Below, in pieces: positions 7,988-16,920 of a DNA stretch of 48,794 nt. Made by a program: the position numbers and the translations under genes. The notes below the pieces were generated by a model. The model was given only the letters and a program-made list of their open reading frames with translations, had not been told where the DNA came from and ran no database searches. The DNA is taken from positions 1-48,794 of the forward strand of contig JABFWL010000198.1 in the NCBI GenBank assembly GCA_013362315.1. Direction: 5' to 3'. The stretch's first letter is position 1. Every line of letters starts with the position of its first letter. Origin of the DNA: Catenulispora sp. (GTDB lineage Bacteria; Actinomycetota; Actinomycetes; Streptomycetales; Catenulisporaceae).

Positions 7988-8791
7988 TCAGGGGCCGACC
8001 GACCACAAGAGGCGGTAGTAGTCGGTGCGCTCGGGGTCCGGCGCGATCCCGTATGCGTCGAGCAGCGGCTCCTCCCAGCCCGCGCCGTAGTTCCACGTCG
8101 TGGACCACGTGGCGACCGCCAGATCGGACCAGCGGTCGGCGACGCCGAGCTGGCCGAGATCGACGTGTCCGGCGAAGCCGCCGTCGGCGGTGAGCAGGGT
8201 GTTCGGCGCGCAGGTGTCGCCGTGGCAGACCACGAGCTTGTCGACCGGCGGGATGTCCGCCGCGACGCGCTTCAGCGCCTGCGCCGGACTGAGGTGGCCG
8301 TAGTCGGGGTGGAAGGTGCGGTTCTCCAGCCGCGCGGCGTTCTGCTCCGCCTCGGCGACGCGCTCCTCAGCCGAGGCGGAGAACGGGCACTCACCGACCG
8401 GCAGCGCATCGTGGAAGATCCGTAAGGCCTCGCCGATCACCCGCACCGCGGTCGCGGGCTCCTGCTTCCAGCGGTCGGTGGCCGCCATGTCCCCCGGGAT
8501 CGCGGCGGTGACCAGCCAGGCGCCCTCGTCGTCCGCGCCCACTTCCAGCACCCGGGGCACGCTCACGTACGTCCCGGCCCAGCGCAGCCGCGCCGCCTCC
8601 CCGGCCAGGTCCAGGCCGCTGCCGACCGGCGCCCACTTGGCGTAGCGGGCCTGCGGCCCCTCGCCGAGGCGGAACGTCGATCCTCCGACCTCGTTGATCC
8701 ACACCGGATGGATCGCCAGGCCGTGCGCCGCTTCGCGGATCTGGTCGGGAACCGGTTGGTCGAGCGGCGGCACGCCGGACAGGAAGCTCAT
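7988..8791 (-). CDS. Aminoglycoside 3'-phosphotransferase-like kinase
   Basis: A 267-residue small-molecule kinase of the APH(3') type. The catalytic loop VCHGDTCAPNTLL and the metal motif VDLGQLGVADRWSDLA align with the APH(3') patterns HGDxCLPN and IDCGRLGVADRYQDIA. Whether it phosphorylates aminoglycosides cannot be told from sequence; soil actinomycetes carry many such kinases with unknown substrates. The start is the ATG at 8791. It lies downstream of nnaR in the same direction after a 67-bp gap but has no clear link to nitrogen metabolism. Confidence 0.85.
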   Translation of the reverse strand: MSFLSGVPPLDQPVPDQIREAAHGLAIHPVWINEVGGSTFRLGEGPQARYAKWAPVGSGLDLAGEAARLRWAGTYVSVPRVLEVGADDEGAWLVTAAIPGDMAATDRWKQEPATAVRVIGEALRIFHDALPVGECPFSASAEERVAEAEQNAARLENRTFHPDYGHLSPAQALKRVAADIPPVDKLVVCHGDTCAPNTLLTADGGFAGHVDLGQLGVADRWSDLAVATWSTTWNYGAGWEEPLLDAYGIAPDPERTDYYRLLWSVGP

Positions 8792-8858
8792 AATGCGAGC
8801 ATCGCACGGCCGCCGCCAGGGCCGGGAGTGGTTATCCCGGCTGTCTCGGCTGTCCCGA

Positions 8859-10046
8859 CTAGCCCGGTTCCACCGCCAGCCGGTACCCGCGTTTCGTCAC
8901 CGTCGCCACCACGTCGGCGTGTTCGCCGAGCGAGGACCGCAGCCGGGCGACCGTCGCCTCCACCGCGTGCTCGTCCCGGCGCATCCCGGTCCACACCCGG
9001 CGCAGCAGCTCGGCGCGGCTCAGCACGCGGCCGGGCTGGCGGGCCAGCTCACGCAGCACCCCGGCGGGCAGCGGCGGCAGCGGGACCGCGCGGCCGTCGA
9101 TCAGGACGGCGTTGCCCTGCACCACGATGTCGCGGCCGGGGGTGTTCAGGCGGCGCCGCACCCGCGGCGGCAGCTCCTGGGTGATCACCCGGGCCAGCGA
9201 GCCCAGGCGGCCGCGGTCCGGCCAGACCGAGGTGATGCCGTGCGGTTCCAGCGGCGCGGCGCAGACCGGCCCGATGCACGCCGCCAGCACGTCGGCCTGC
9301 ATCGCGTCCACGACCCGCGGCAGGCTGCCGCTGTTCTCCGCCGCCGCCAGGAACGCCGCGGCGCCCGGCGCCGAGGTGAAGGCGACCGCGTGCACCTGGC
9401 GCCGCACCACCGCCTCGATCAGCCGGCCGACCGCGGCGGTGTCCTGCGGCTGTCCCCACTGGTAGACCGGCACCGGGATGACGTCGGCGCCGGCGCCGCG
9501 CAGCGCGTCCAGGAACGCGGTGTCGGCGCTGCCGTGCAGCTGCACCGCGATCCGGGTGCCGGCCAGGTCTCGGCTCAGCAGCCATTCGAGCAGTTCGGTC
9601 GAGGACTCCGACGGCGGCGAATAGGTTTCACGCATCCCGCACTGCCGGATCGCCCCGGTCGCCTTCGGCCCGCGGGCGGCCAGCGTGGCCCCGGCCAGCG
9701 CCCCGCTGAGCGCGTCGCCGAGCCCCCAGCCCTCCGCGGTGGAGATCCACGCCCGCCAGCCGATCCCGGTGGTCGCGACCGCGTAGTCCAGCGGCCCGCG
9801 CAGGCACTCCTCGGTGGCCGCTCTCAGCACCCTGTCATCGTGTAACGGGATGATGCGCATGGTGGGGGCGGTCACGACCTCGGCGCCGCGCCGCTTCAGC
9901 ATCGCCGCCAGCTCGTCCCGGCGCCGGTCGGAGGTGATCGCCACGACGCAGCCGATCAGGGGTTCGGCCGGCGTGCCGGGGCCGGAGGCGGCTGCCGGTG
10001 CGGCCGGTGAACCCGGTGTGTCCGGTTCAGTTGTCGTGGTGTTCAT
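8859..10046 (-). CDS. nnaR: NnaR-type regulator: HemD-like domain fused to an OmpR-type DNA-binding domain
   Basis: A 395-residue protein. After a short Pro/Ala-rich lead comes a uroporphyrinogen-III-synthase-like (HemD) domain (about residues 30-275), then a winged-helix Trans_reg_C domain (about 295-390, with VLSRAELLRRVWTGMRRDEHAVEATVARLRSSLG). This architecture matches NnaR of Streptomyces coelicolor and Mycobacterium smegmatis, a co-activator of nitrate/nitrite assimilation genes. It diverges from nasA, which supports that role. The HemD part may sense rather than synthesise. A GTG at 10055 is an alternative start; a GGAG on the minus strand lies 3 nt from it and 12 nt from the chosen ATG. 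Confidence 0.87.
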   Translation of the reverse strand: MNTTTTEPDTPGSPAAPAAASGPGTPAEPLIGCVVAITSDRRRDELAAMLKRRGAEVVTAPTMRIIPLHDDRVLRAATEECLRGPLDYAVATTGIGWRAWISTAEGWGLGDALSGALAGATLAARGPKATGAIRQCGMRETYSPPSESSTELLEWLLSRDLAGTRIAVQLHGSADTAFLDALRGAGADVIPVPVYQWGQPQDTAAVGRLIEAVVRRQVHAVAFTSAPGAAAFLAAAENSGSLPRVVDAMQADVLAACIGPVCAAPLEPHGITSVWPDRGRLGSLARVITQELPPRVRRRLNTPGRDIVVQGNAVLIDGRAVPLPPLPAGVLRELARQPGRVLSRAELLRRVWTGMRRDEHAVEATVARLRSSLGEHADVVATVTKRGYRLAVEPG

Positions 10047-10306
10047 GAGCCGCACTATCTCCGGGCCCGATTACAGTGGTGTTGCCGACCGGCTACGGCG
10101 CGGTAAGACGGTTCGACCCTCGAGAAGGCTCTGGATAACCTCCGAAGAACTCTGACGGTGCCACCCCCTGCTTCCGGCACCGGAACGGTCGCCGGGTCCG
10201 CAATCGGACTCTCGTCATTTCCGAAGACAAGCAGTGTGAGATCTCCGTCGCGTGCGAGTAACGGCGGCGCGGTGTGCCGGAAACGCGAGGTGGCGACTGT
10301 GGGGGC
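10047..10306. promoter_or_regulatory. Divergent nnaR-nasA control region
   Basis: This 260-bp region separates two divergent nitrogen genes. It holds a perfect inverted repeat TTCCGG-CA-CCGGAA at 10172-10185 and two direct copies of TCCGAAGA (10141 and about 10220). They are candidates for NnaR or GlnR sites. I could not fit a full GlnR box (gTnAc-n6-GaAAc pairs), so no operator is assigned. Confidence 0.4.
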
Positions 10307-12526
10307 ATGGACGCCTCAGCCGCCGTGACCCGCACCCACTGTCCGTATTGCGCACTGCAGTGCGGGATGGAGCTGCGTTCTGAAACCGGTTCGAATTCCG
10401 GCGGTGCGGTGCCGTTGCGGGCCGACGGCTGGGACGCCTTCCCGGTCAACAAGGGCGCGCTGTGCCAGAAGGGCGCCACGGCGACCGAATTGCTGAACCC
10501 CGCCGCCCGGCTCACGACGCCGCTGCTGCGCCGCAGCCGCGACGCGGAGCTCGAAACGGCGACATGGGACGAGGCCCTGGACTTCGCCGCTTCCCGGATC
10601 TGCGACCTGGCCGCCGCCCATGGCCGGGACGCCGTCGGCATCTTCGGCGGCGGCGGACTCACCCACGAGAAGGCGTACTCGCTCGGCAAGTTCGCCCGCG
10701 TGGTGTTGCAGACTCCGCACATCGACTACAACGGCCGGTTCTGCATGAGTGCCGCCGCGGCCGCCTCGCAGCGAGCCTTCGGCGTGGACCGCGGCCTGCC
10801 GTTCCCGCTCGCCGACGTGGCGCACACCGACGTCATCCTGCTGGTCGGCTCCAACCTCGCCGACACCATGCCGCCCGCGCTGCGGTACTTCACGGCGCAG
10901 CGGGAGAACGGCGGCCGGCTGATCGTCGTCGATCCGCGCCGCACCCGGACCGCCGAACAGGCCGACCTGCACCTGCAGCCGGTGCCGGGCACCGACGCGG
11001 CGCTCGCGGCCGGACTCCTGCACGTCCTGATCGCCGAACACCTCGTGGACGAGGAGTTCATCGCGGCCCGCACCAGCGGCTTCGAGGAAGTGCGCGCCGA
11101 GGTGCTGCGGTGGTGGCCGGAGCGGGTGGAGGCGGTGTGCGGGGTGCCGGCGCCGGATGTGCGCGCGGCGGCGCGGATGTTCGCCGGAGCTGACAACGAA
11201 GGCGGAGCTGGAAACGGAGCCGGAGCTAAAAACGGGGCTGGAGCTAAAAACGGGGCCGGAGCTCGAAACGGCGCCGGAGTTCACAACGGGGCGGGAATCA
11301 CCGCCTCGACCGGCATGGTCCTGACCGCGCGCGGCACCGAGCAGCAAGCCGACGGCGCCGACGCCGTGAACGCCTGGATCAACCTGGCGCTCGCCGCCGG
11401 CAAGGCCGGCCGGCCGTACTGCGGCTACGGCGCCATCACCGGCCAGGGCAACGGCCAGGGCGGCCGGGAACACGGCCAGAAGGCCGATCAGCTGCCCGGT
11501 TACCGCAAGATCACCGACCCGGCGGCGCGCGACCACGTGGCGAAGGTCTGGGGCGTGCCCGCCGACTCGCTGCCCGGACCGGGCCGCCCGGCGGTGGAGC
11601 TGCTGGCCGCGTGCGGCAGCGATATCAAAGCCCTGCTGGTCGCCGGATCGAACCCGGTGGTGTCCGCGCCGGACGCCTCGTTCGTGTCGGCGCGGCTCGC
11701 GGCGCTGGACTTCCTGGCCGTCTGCGACGTCGTGCTGTCGGAGACCGCGGCCCTGGCGGACGTCGTCTTCCCGGTCACCCAGTGGGCTGAGGAGAGCGGC
11801 ACGATGACGAACCTGGAGGGGCGCGTGCTGCTGCGGCGGCAGGCGATCGCGCCGCCGGACGGCGTGCGCTCGGACCTGGACGTGCTCGGGGGACTGGCCG
11901 AGCGGCTGGGCCGGCCGGGCTTCCTCACCTCGCCGCCCGAGGTGTTCGCCGAGTTGGCGCGGGCTTCGGCCGGAGGTGTCGCCGACTATTCAGGGCTCTC
12001 CTATGAACGGCTCGACGCCAGCTCCGAGGGAGCCGGCCTGCATTGGCCGTGTCCCGCACCGGAGCATCCCGGTACGCCGCGTATGTTCCTCGAAGCGTTC
12101 GGTACGCCGGACGGCCGGGCGCGGTTCGTCGCCGTCGGGCACGAGCCGGCGGTCGAGGAGCCGTCCGCGGACTTCCCCTACCGGCTGACCACCGGACGCG
12201 TGCTGGCGCAGTACCAGTCGGGGGCGCAGACGCGGCGGGTGCGGAGCCTCAACTCCGCCGAGCCGGGGGCGTTCGTCCAGCTGCATCCGGACCTGGCGGC
12301 GGCGGTCGGGGTCTCGGAGGGCGACGCGGTGCGGGTCACGAGCCGCCGGGGAAGCGCGGTGGCGCCCGCCCGCATCAACGACCTGATCCGGCCGGACACG
12401 GTGTTCATGCCGTTCCACTGGGCCGGCGCGGGACGCGCGAACTCGGTGACACGGCGGACGACGGATCCGGTGTCGGGCATGCCGGCGTTCAAGACGGCGG
12501 CGGTGCGGGTGGAGGTGGAGCGGTGA
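10307..12526 (+). CDS. nasA: Assimilatory nitrate reductase, molybdopterin catalytic subunit
   Basis: A 739-residue Mo-bisMGD oxidoreductase that should reduce nitrate to nitrite in the cytoplasm. The 4Fe-4S ligands are Cys12, Cys15, Cys19 and Cys53 (HCPYCALQCGM...GALCQKG). The likely Mo ligand is Cys146 in the NasA/NarB-type motif YNGRFCMSA. A C-terminal molydopterin-dinucleotide-binding domain starts at about residue 625 (YRLTTGRVLAQYQSG). I chose ATG 10307, close to the cysteine motif, though its ribosome binding site is weak. Residues 294-329 are an in-frame 18-bp minisatellite inserted in a loop. The stop overlaps the start of the FAD oxidoreductase by 4 nt. A formate dehydrogenase is excluded by the neighbours and the Mo-Cys motif. 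Confidence 0.9.
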   Translation: MDASAAVTRTHCPYCALQCGMELRSETGSNSGGAVPLRADGWDAFPVNKGALCQKGATATELLNPAARLTTPLLRRSRDAELETATWDEALDFAASRICDLAAAHGRDAVGIFGGGGLTHEKAYSLGKFARVVLQTPHIDYNGRFCMSAAAAASQRAFGVDRGLPFPLADVAHTDVILLVGSNLADTMPPALRYFTAQRENGGRLIVVDPRRTRTAEQADLHLQPVPGTDAALAAGLLHVLIAEHLVDEEFIAARTSGFEEVRAEVLRWWPERVEAVCGVPAPDVRAAARMFAGADNEGGAGNGAGAKNGAGAKNGAGARNGAGVHNGAGITASTGMVLTARGTEQQADGADAVNAWINLALAAGKAGRPYCGYGAITGQGNGQGGREHGQKADQLPGYRKITDPAARDHVAKVWGVPADSLPGPGRPAVELLAACGSDIKALLVAGSNPVVSAPDASFVSARLAALDFLAVCDVVLSETAALADVVFPVTQWAEESGTMTNLEGRVLLRRQAIAPPDGVRSDLDVLGGLAERLGRPGFLTSPPEVFAELARASAGGVADYSGLSYERLDASSEGAGLHWPCPAPEHPGTPRMFLEAFGTPDGRARFVAVGHEPAVEEPSADFPYRLTTGRVLAQYQSGAQTRRVRSLNSAEPGAFVQLHPDLAAAVGVSEGDAVRVTSRRGSAVAPARINDLIRPDTVFMPFHWAGAGRANSVTRRTTDPVSGMPAFKTAAVRVEVER
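11186..11293 (+). repeat. 18-bp coding minisatellite in nasA (GGAGCTAAAAACGGGGCC type)
   Basis: Six abutting 18-bp units begin at 11186, 11204, 11222, 11240, 11258 and 11276. The third and fourth differ only at the last base. They encode GADNEG, GAGNGA, GAKNGA, GAKNGA, GARNGA and GVHNGA. Codons such as GCT, AAA and GGA are unusual against the G/C-ending codons on either side. The same word occurs at 12535-12606 and 21600-21785 in unrelated genes. Confidence 0.95.
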
Positions 12527-13761
12527 CAGGCATCGGTACGCAAAACGGAGCTCTGAACGGTACGCAAAACGGAGTTGAGAACGGAGCTCGAAACGGAGCT
12601 GAAGACGGGGGACAGCGAATAGTCGTCGCCGGCGCGGGCCTGGCCGGCCACGAAGTCGTGCGGCGGCTGCTGGCCTCACCGGACTTCGACGGCAGCATCA
12701 TCTGGCACACCGCCGAACCCGGGCGTCCCTACAACCGGGTCCTGCTGACCGACTTGATCGCCGGGCGCCACACGCCCGACGCGATCAGCCTCCCGGCCCT
12801 GTCCGATCCGCGGCTGACCACGCGGCGCAGGCCCCTGAACTCCATCGCCGAGGCCGAGTTCGACTTCCTGGTGCTGGCGACCGGCGCCGACCCGGTGATC
12901 CCGCCGGTCCGCGGCAACGCCGTCCCCCTGCGCACCCTCAACGACGCGCGCACCATCCTGCGCGCCCTCGAAGACGGTGCCCGGCGGGTGGCCGTGGTCG
13001 GCGGCGGACCGCTCGGTGTGGAGACCGCCTGTGCGCTGGCGCGCCGCGGCGTGCGCACCGACCTGGTCCACCGCGGACCGCATCTGCTGTCCCGCTGGCT
13101 CGACGCCGAATCGGCCGCCCTGCTCACCGACTCCCTGAGCACCGCCGGTATCAACGTGCGCTGTGACACCGATGTTTCCGCCGCCTCCGGTACCTGGCCC
13201 GGTGCCGATCTGGTGATCCTCGCGTGCGGCAGCCGCCCGCGCGTGGCGTTGGCGCGCGCGGCCGGTCTGCCGCTCGGCCGCGGGATCCTCGTCGACGGCG
13301 ACGGCCGCTCGGTCGGGGACCCGCGGGTGTTCGCGATCGGCGACTGCGCGCAGGGCGGCGGGGCGGTCGGCGCCTTCGCGGCGCTGGAAGATGCGCGGCG
13401 TGCCGCGGACGCAATAATCCGGCAATCAATCCGGCGCTCGCCGAAGGAGGCGATCGCGGCGCCGTTCCGTCATGCGGCGCTGCGGCTGCGCACCTATGAC
13501 ATCCCCGGCGCCGACGTGGCCGTTCTCGGCCCGCCACTGTCCGATCCCACCATCCAGCTCACCGACCAGCGCCGCCGCACCCGCAAGGCGCTCACCCTCG
13601 ACGGGGACGCGCCGGTCGCCGCGGCGCTGGTCGGCGACGTCCGGGCGGCCGCGGCGCTGGCGCGGGCGATCGGCGATCCGGCCACCCCGGTGCCCGGTGT
13701 CCCGGTCGCGCTTCTCACATCGGCGGTCGGCGGCGGTGCGGCCGGTTTCGATCGCGTGTAA
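12523..13761 (+). CDS. FAD-dependent NAD(P)H oxidoreductase, probable electron donor subunit for NasA
   Basis: A 412-residue pyridine-nucleotide-disulfide-oxidoreductase-fold protein resembling the N-terminal half of NirB. The FAD motif is VVAGAGLAGHEVVRRL (from about residue 33), the NAD motif VAVVGGGPLGVETACALARRG, and the second FAD motif VFAIGDCAQGGG. No Fe-S cysteine cluster follows, unlike NirB. The GTG at 12523 overlaps the nasA stop and has a GGAGG-type site upstream, so the two are translationally coupled. I infer that it passes electrons from NAD(P)H to NasA. Residues 5-28 are a 12-bp tandem repeat related to the one in nasA. Confidence 0.82.
   Translation: MTGIGTQNGALNGTQNGVENGARNGAEDGGQRIVVAGAGLAGHEVVRRLLASPDFDGSIIWHTAEPGRPYNRVLLTDLIAGRHTPDAISLPALSDPRLTTRRRPLNSIAEAEFDFLVLATGADPVIPPVRGNAVPLRTLNDARTILRALEDGARRVAVVGGGPLGVETACALARRGVRTDLVHRGPHLLSRWLDAESAALLTDSLSTAGINVRCDTDVSAASGTWPGADLVILACGSRPRVALARAAGLPLGRGILVDGDGRSVGDPRVFAIGDCAQGGGAVGAFAALEDARRAADAIIRQSIRRSPKEAIAAPFRHAALRLRTYDIPGADVAVLGPPLSDPTIQLTDQRRRTRKALTLDGDAPVAAALVGDVRAAAALARAIGDPATPVPGVPVALLTSAVGGGAAGFDRV
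12535..12606 (+). repeat. 12-bp coding minisatellite at the N-terminus of the FAD oxidoreductase
   Basis: Six abutting 12-bp units: GGTACGCAAAAC, GGAGCTCTGAAC, GGTACGCAAAAC again, GGAGTTGAGAAC, GGAGCTCGAAAC and GGAGCTGAAGAC. They encode GTQN, GALN, GTQN, GVEN, GARN and GAED. The unit is the first 12 bp of the 18-bp nasA unit, about 1.3 kb away. Confidence 0.95.
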
Positions 13762-13807
13762 CACGGCTGAAGCGGACGGGTAATCGCGGCGCGGCACCGT
13801 AAGGGGT

Positions 13808-16411
13808 ATGAGCAGCCCCTCGCAGCGTAGAGTCCTCGTCGTCGGACACGGGATGGTCGCCCACCGTTTCGTGTCCAGTCTCCTCGAGCACGCCCAGGAC
13901 GATGGGCGGCCGGCGCCGGCTGTGACGGTCTTCGGGGCCGAGGACCGGCCGGCCTACGACCGGGTCCGGCTTTCGTCGTGGTTCGACGACCGGGATCCGG
14001 CCGGCCTGCACCTCGACCCGTATCCGGACGGCGCGGTGGAGGTGGTCGCACCGGCCACCGTGGCCTCGGTGGACCGCGAGGCGCAGACCGTCACCACCGC
14101 CGACGGCGCCGTGCGCAGCTACGACACGCTGGTGCTGGCCACCGGCAGCCGGCCGTTCGTGCCGCCGGTCGAGCAGCACCAGGCCCCGGGCTGTTTCGTC
14201 TACCGCACCCTGGACGACGTCGAGGCGATCGCGGCCTACGCCGACGGCCGCGCCACCGGTGTGGTCGTCGGCGGCGGACTGCTCGGCCTGGAGGCGGCCA
14301 AGGCGCTGACCAGCCTGGGCCTGCAGACCTCGGTCGTGGAGTTCGCACCGCGCCTGATGCCGCTGCAGGTGGACGACGGCGGCGCGGCCGCCCTCCAGGC
14401 CCGCATCGCAGAGCTCGGAGTCAACCTGCTCACCGGCACGCGGCTGGACCGGGTGCTCGTGGACGACGCCGGGGTCGCCTGCGCCGTCCAGGCGATCCGC
14501 GGCGAGGAGGCCGTGACCGTCGAGGCCGACATCGTGGTGTTCGCCGCCGGCGTCCGCCCCGAGGACAGCCTGGCCCGCGCCGCCGGCCTGGACGTCGGCG
14601 AGCGCGGCGGCATCGTCGTCGACAAGCTGTGCCGCACCTCCGACGAGCGGATCTACGCGATCGGCGAGTGCGCGCTGGCCGCCGACGGCCGCGTCTACGG
14701 TCTGGTCGCGCCCGGATATCAGATGGCTGAGGCCGCCGCCGCGCACATCGCCGCCGAGAGCGAGGGTCGGGCCTTCACCGGCGCCGACACCTCCACCAAG
14801 CTCAAGCTGCTCGGCGTGGAGGTGGCCAGCTTCGGCGACGCGTTCGGCGCGGCCGAGGGCAGCATGGCCGCCACCTACAGCGACTCCCGCCGCCGCGTCT
14901 ACCGCAAGCTCACGATCGCTCCGGACGGCCGGCTGCTCGGCGGCATCCTGGTCGGCGACGCCGAGGACTACGGCACCCTGCGCGCCCTGGTCGGCGAGCA
15001 GCCGCCGGCCGCGCCGGAGCAGCTGCTGCTGCCGGCCGGCGCCGCCGGAGCGGTGAGCATCGGCCCCGCCGGGCTGCCGGACGCCGCCGTCCTGTGCTCG
15101 TGCCACAACGTCACCAAGGGCGCGATCTGCACCGCGATCCACGACCTCGCCGAGAAGAGCGACGCCGAGGTCACGCCCAAGCAGGTCGGCCTGTGCACGA
15201 AGGCCGGCACCGGCTGCGGCTCCTGCGTCACCTCGATCAAGAGCCTGATCAAGTCCAGCGGCTCCGGCGGCAGCTCAGGGCTCTGCGAGCACTTCACGCA
15301 GTCCCGTTCCGAGCTCTACACCATCATCCGACGGGACCGCATCACCACCTTCGCCGAACTGCTCGCCAAGCACGGCGCCGCGGCGCAGGCGCAGGGCCAG
15401 CGCGCGGTGAACGACGGCTGCGACATCTGCAAGCCCGCCGTCGGCTCCATCCTGGCCTCGCTCGGCGGCCTGCTCGCCGAGGCCGCCGGCACCGGCCGCA
15501 AGCCGCACGTGCTGGACGGCGGCCAGGCGGCGCTGCAGGACACCAACGACCACGTGCTGGCCAACCTCCAGCGCAACGGCTCGTACTCGGTCGTGCCGCG
15601 CATCCCCGGCGGCGAGATCACGCCGGACAAGCTGATCGTCATCGGCGAGGTGGCGCGCGACTTCGGGCTCTACACGAAGATCACCGGCGGTCAGCGCATC
15701 GACCTGTTCGGGGCGCAGATGGCGGACCTGCCGAAGATCTGGCGACGGCTGGTGGACGCCGGGTTCGAGTCCGGACACGCCTACGGCAAGGCGCTGCGCA
15801 CCGTGAAGTCCTGCGTCGGCTCCACCTGGTGCCGCTACGGCGTGCAGGACTCGGTGAAGATGGCCATCGACCTGGAGCTGCGCTACCGGGGGCTGCGGGC
15901 CCCGCACAAGATCAAGATGGCGGTGTCCGGCTGCGCCCGGGAGTGCGCCGAGGCTCAGTCCAAGGACGTCGGCGTGATCGCCACCGAGCGCGGCTGGAAC
16001 CTGTACGTCGGCGGCAACGGCGGCGCCCGGCCCCGGCACGCCGACCTGCTGGCCACCGACCTCGACGACGACGCGCTGATCCGCACCATCGACCGGTTCC
16101 TGGCCCTGTACATCGCCGAGGCCGACCGCCTGGAGCGGACCGCGACCTGGGTCGAGCGTTACGAGGGCGGCCTGGACCGGCTGCGCAGCGTGCTGATCGA
16201 CGACGCCGAGGACCGCGGCGCGGACCTGGAGGCGCTGATCGCCGCGCACATCGACGCCTACACCGACGAATGGCGCGCGGTGCTCGACGACCCGGTGAAG
16301 CTGGCCCGCTTCGCCACGTTCGTCAACGCCCCGGACGCCCCGGACCCGACCGTCGCGTTCGTGCCCGAACGCGGCCAGATCAAGCCGCTGCTCACGCTGG
16401 GGAGGCGCTGA
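13808..16411 (+). CDS. nirB: Assimilatory nitrite reductase [NAD(P)H], large subunit
   Basis: An 867-residue NirB that reduces nitrite to ammonium. Domains in order: FAD/NAD(P)H oxidoreductase (residues 1-about 410), a BFD-like [2Fe-2S] domain with Cys430 and Cys432 (CSCHNVTKG) plus the later CGSC pair, a nitrite/sulfite reductase ferredoxin-like domain, and the siroheme-4Fe4S domain with Cys669, Cys675 (SCVGSTWCRYG) and the SGCARECAE pair at about 710. Length is normal. It starts 46 nt after the FAD oxidoreductase gene with a weak AAGGGG-type site, and its stop overlaps the nirD start by one base. Confidence 0.96.
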   Translation: MSSPSQRRVLVVGHGMVAHRFVSSLLEHAQDDGRPAPAVTVFGAEDRPAYDRVRLSSWFDDRDPAGLHLDPYPDGAVEVVAPATVASVDREAQTVTTADGAVRSYDTLVLATGSRPFVPPVEQHQAPGCFVYRTLDDVEAIAAYADGRATGVVVGGGLLGLEAAKALTSLGLQTSVVEFAPRLMPLQVDDGGAAALQARIAELGVNLLTGTRLDRVLVDDAGVACAVQAIRGEEAVTVEADIVVFAAGVRPEDSLARAAGLDVGERGGIVVDKLCRTSDERIYAIGECALAADGRVYGLVAPGYQMAEAAAAHIAAESEGRAFTGADTSTKLKLLGVEVASFGDAFGAAEGSMAATYSDSRRRVYRKLTIAPDGRLLGGILVGDAEDYGTLRALVGEQPPAAPEQLLLPAGAAGAVSIGPAGLPDAAVLCSCHNVTKGAICTAIHDLAEKSDAEVTPKQVGLCTKAGTGCGSCVTSIKSLIKSSGSGGSSGLCEHFTQSRSELYTIIRRDRITTFAELLAKHGAAAQAQGQRAVNDGCDICKPAVGSILASLGGLLAEAAGTGRKPHVLDGGQAALQDTNDHVLANLQRNGSYSVVPRIPGGEITPDKLIVIGEVARDFGLYTKITGGQRIDLFGAQMADLPKIWRRLVDAGFESGHAYGKALRTVKSCVGSTWCRYGVQDSVKMAIDLELRYRGLRAPHKIKMAVSGCARECAEAQSKDVGVIATERGWNLYVGGNGGARPRHADLLATDLDDDALIRTIDRFLALYIAEADRLERTATWVERYEGGLDRLRSVLIDDAEDRGADLEALIAAHIDAYTDEWRAVLDDPVKLARFATFVNAPDAPDPTVAFVPERGQIKPLLTLGRR

Positions 16412-16836
16412 TGGAGACCCTGGACATGCCGGAGACTTCGGAGATCACGGAGGCTTTGTGGACCCCGGTCTGCAAGTACACGGAGCTCGAACCGGGACGC
16501 GGGGTCGCCGCGCTGGTCGGCGGTGCGCCGGTGGCCTTGTTCCGGCTGGGTGACGGATCCCTGCACGCGGTCGGCAACCTGGACCCGTTCAGCGGCGCCT
16601 CGGTGATCTCCCGGGGCATCACCGGGATGCGCGCCGACGGCACCGCGACCGTCGCCTCGCCGATGTACAAAGATGTGTTCGACCTGGCCACCGGCGTCGC
16701 GCTGGACGCCCCGGAGGTGCGCCTGCCGGTCTACGCGGTGCGCCGGCACCGGGGCACGGTCTGGGTCGGCCCGGATGTCACATCCGTTTCCGACAAGGAT
16801 GCGGAACTCCTGACGATGGCGACTTCGGCAGTGTGA
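16411..16836 (+). CDS. nirD: Nitrite reductase small subunit
   Basis: A 141-residue NirD, a Rieske-fold partner of NirB. It lacks the Cys/His ligands of true Rieske proteins, as NirD proteins do. The start ATG shares its A with the nirB stop (TGATG), and GGAGG lies 7 nt upstream. The core reads from WTPVCKYTELEPGRGVAALV to VYAVRRHRGTVWVGP. Confidence 0.93.
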   Translation: METLDMPETSEITEALWTPVCKYTELEPGRGVAALVGGAPVALFRLGDGSLHAVGNLDPFSGASVISRGITGMRADGTATVASPMYKDVFDLATGVALDAPEVRLPVYAVRRHRGTVWVGPDVTSVSDKDAELLTMATSAV

Positions 16837-16920
16837 ACAGGTGAAACAGGGCGCTCCTAGATTGCGGTCAAGCTCACCGGAACCGACTGAAACGACTGAA
16901 CCGACCGAAGGAGGCGAGCT

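Noticed and set aside
10047-10306. GlnR boxes upstream of nasA, nirB and narK
   Set aside because: Partial words such as GTAAC and GAAAC occur, but not in the gTnAc-n6-GaAAc spacing needed.
11186-11293. CRISPR array
   Set aside because: The 12- to 30-bp units abut without spacers, are in frame, and no cas gene is present.
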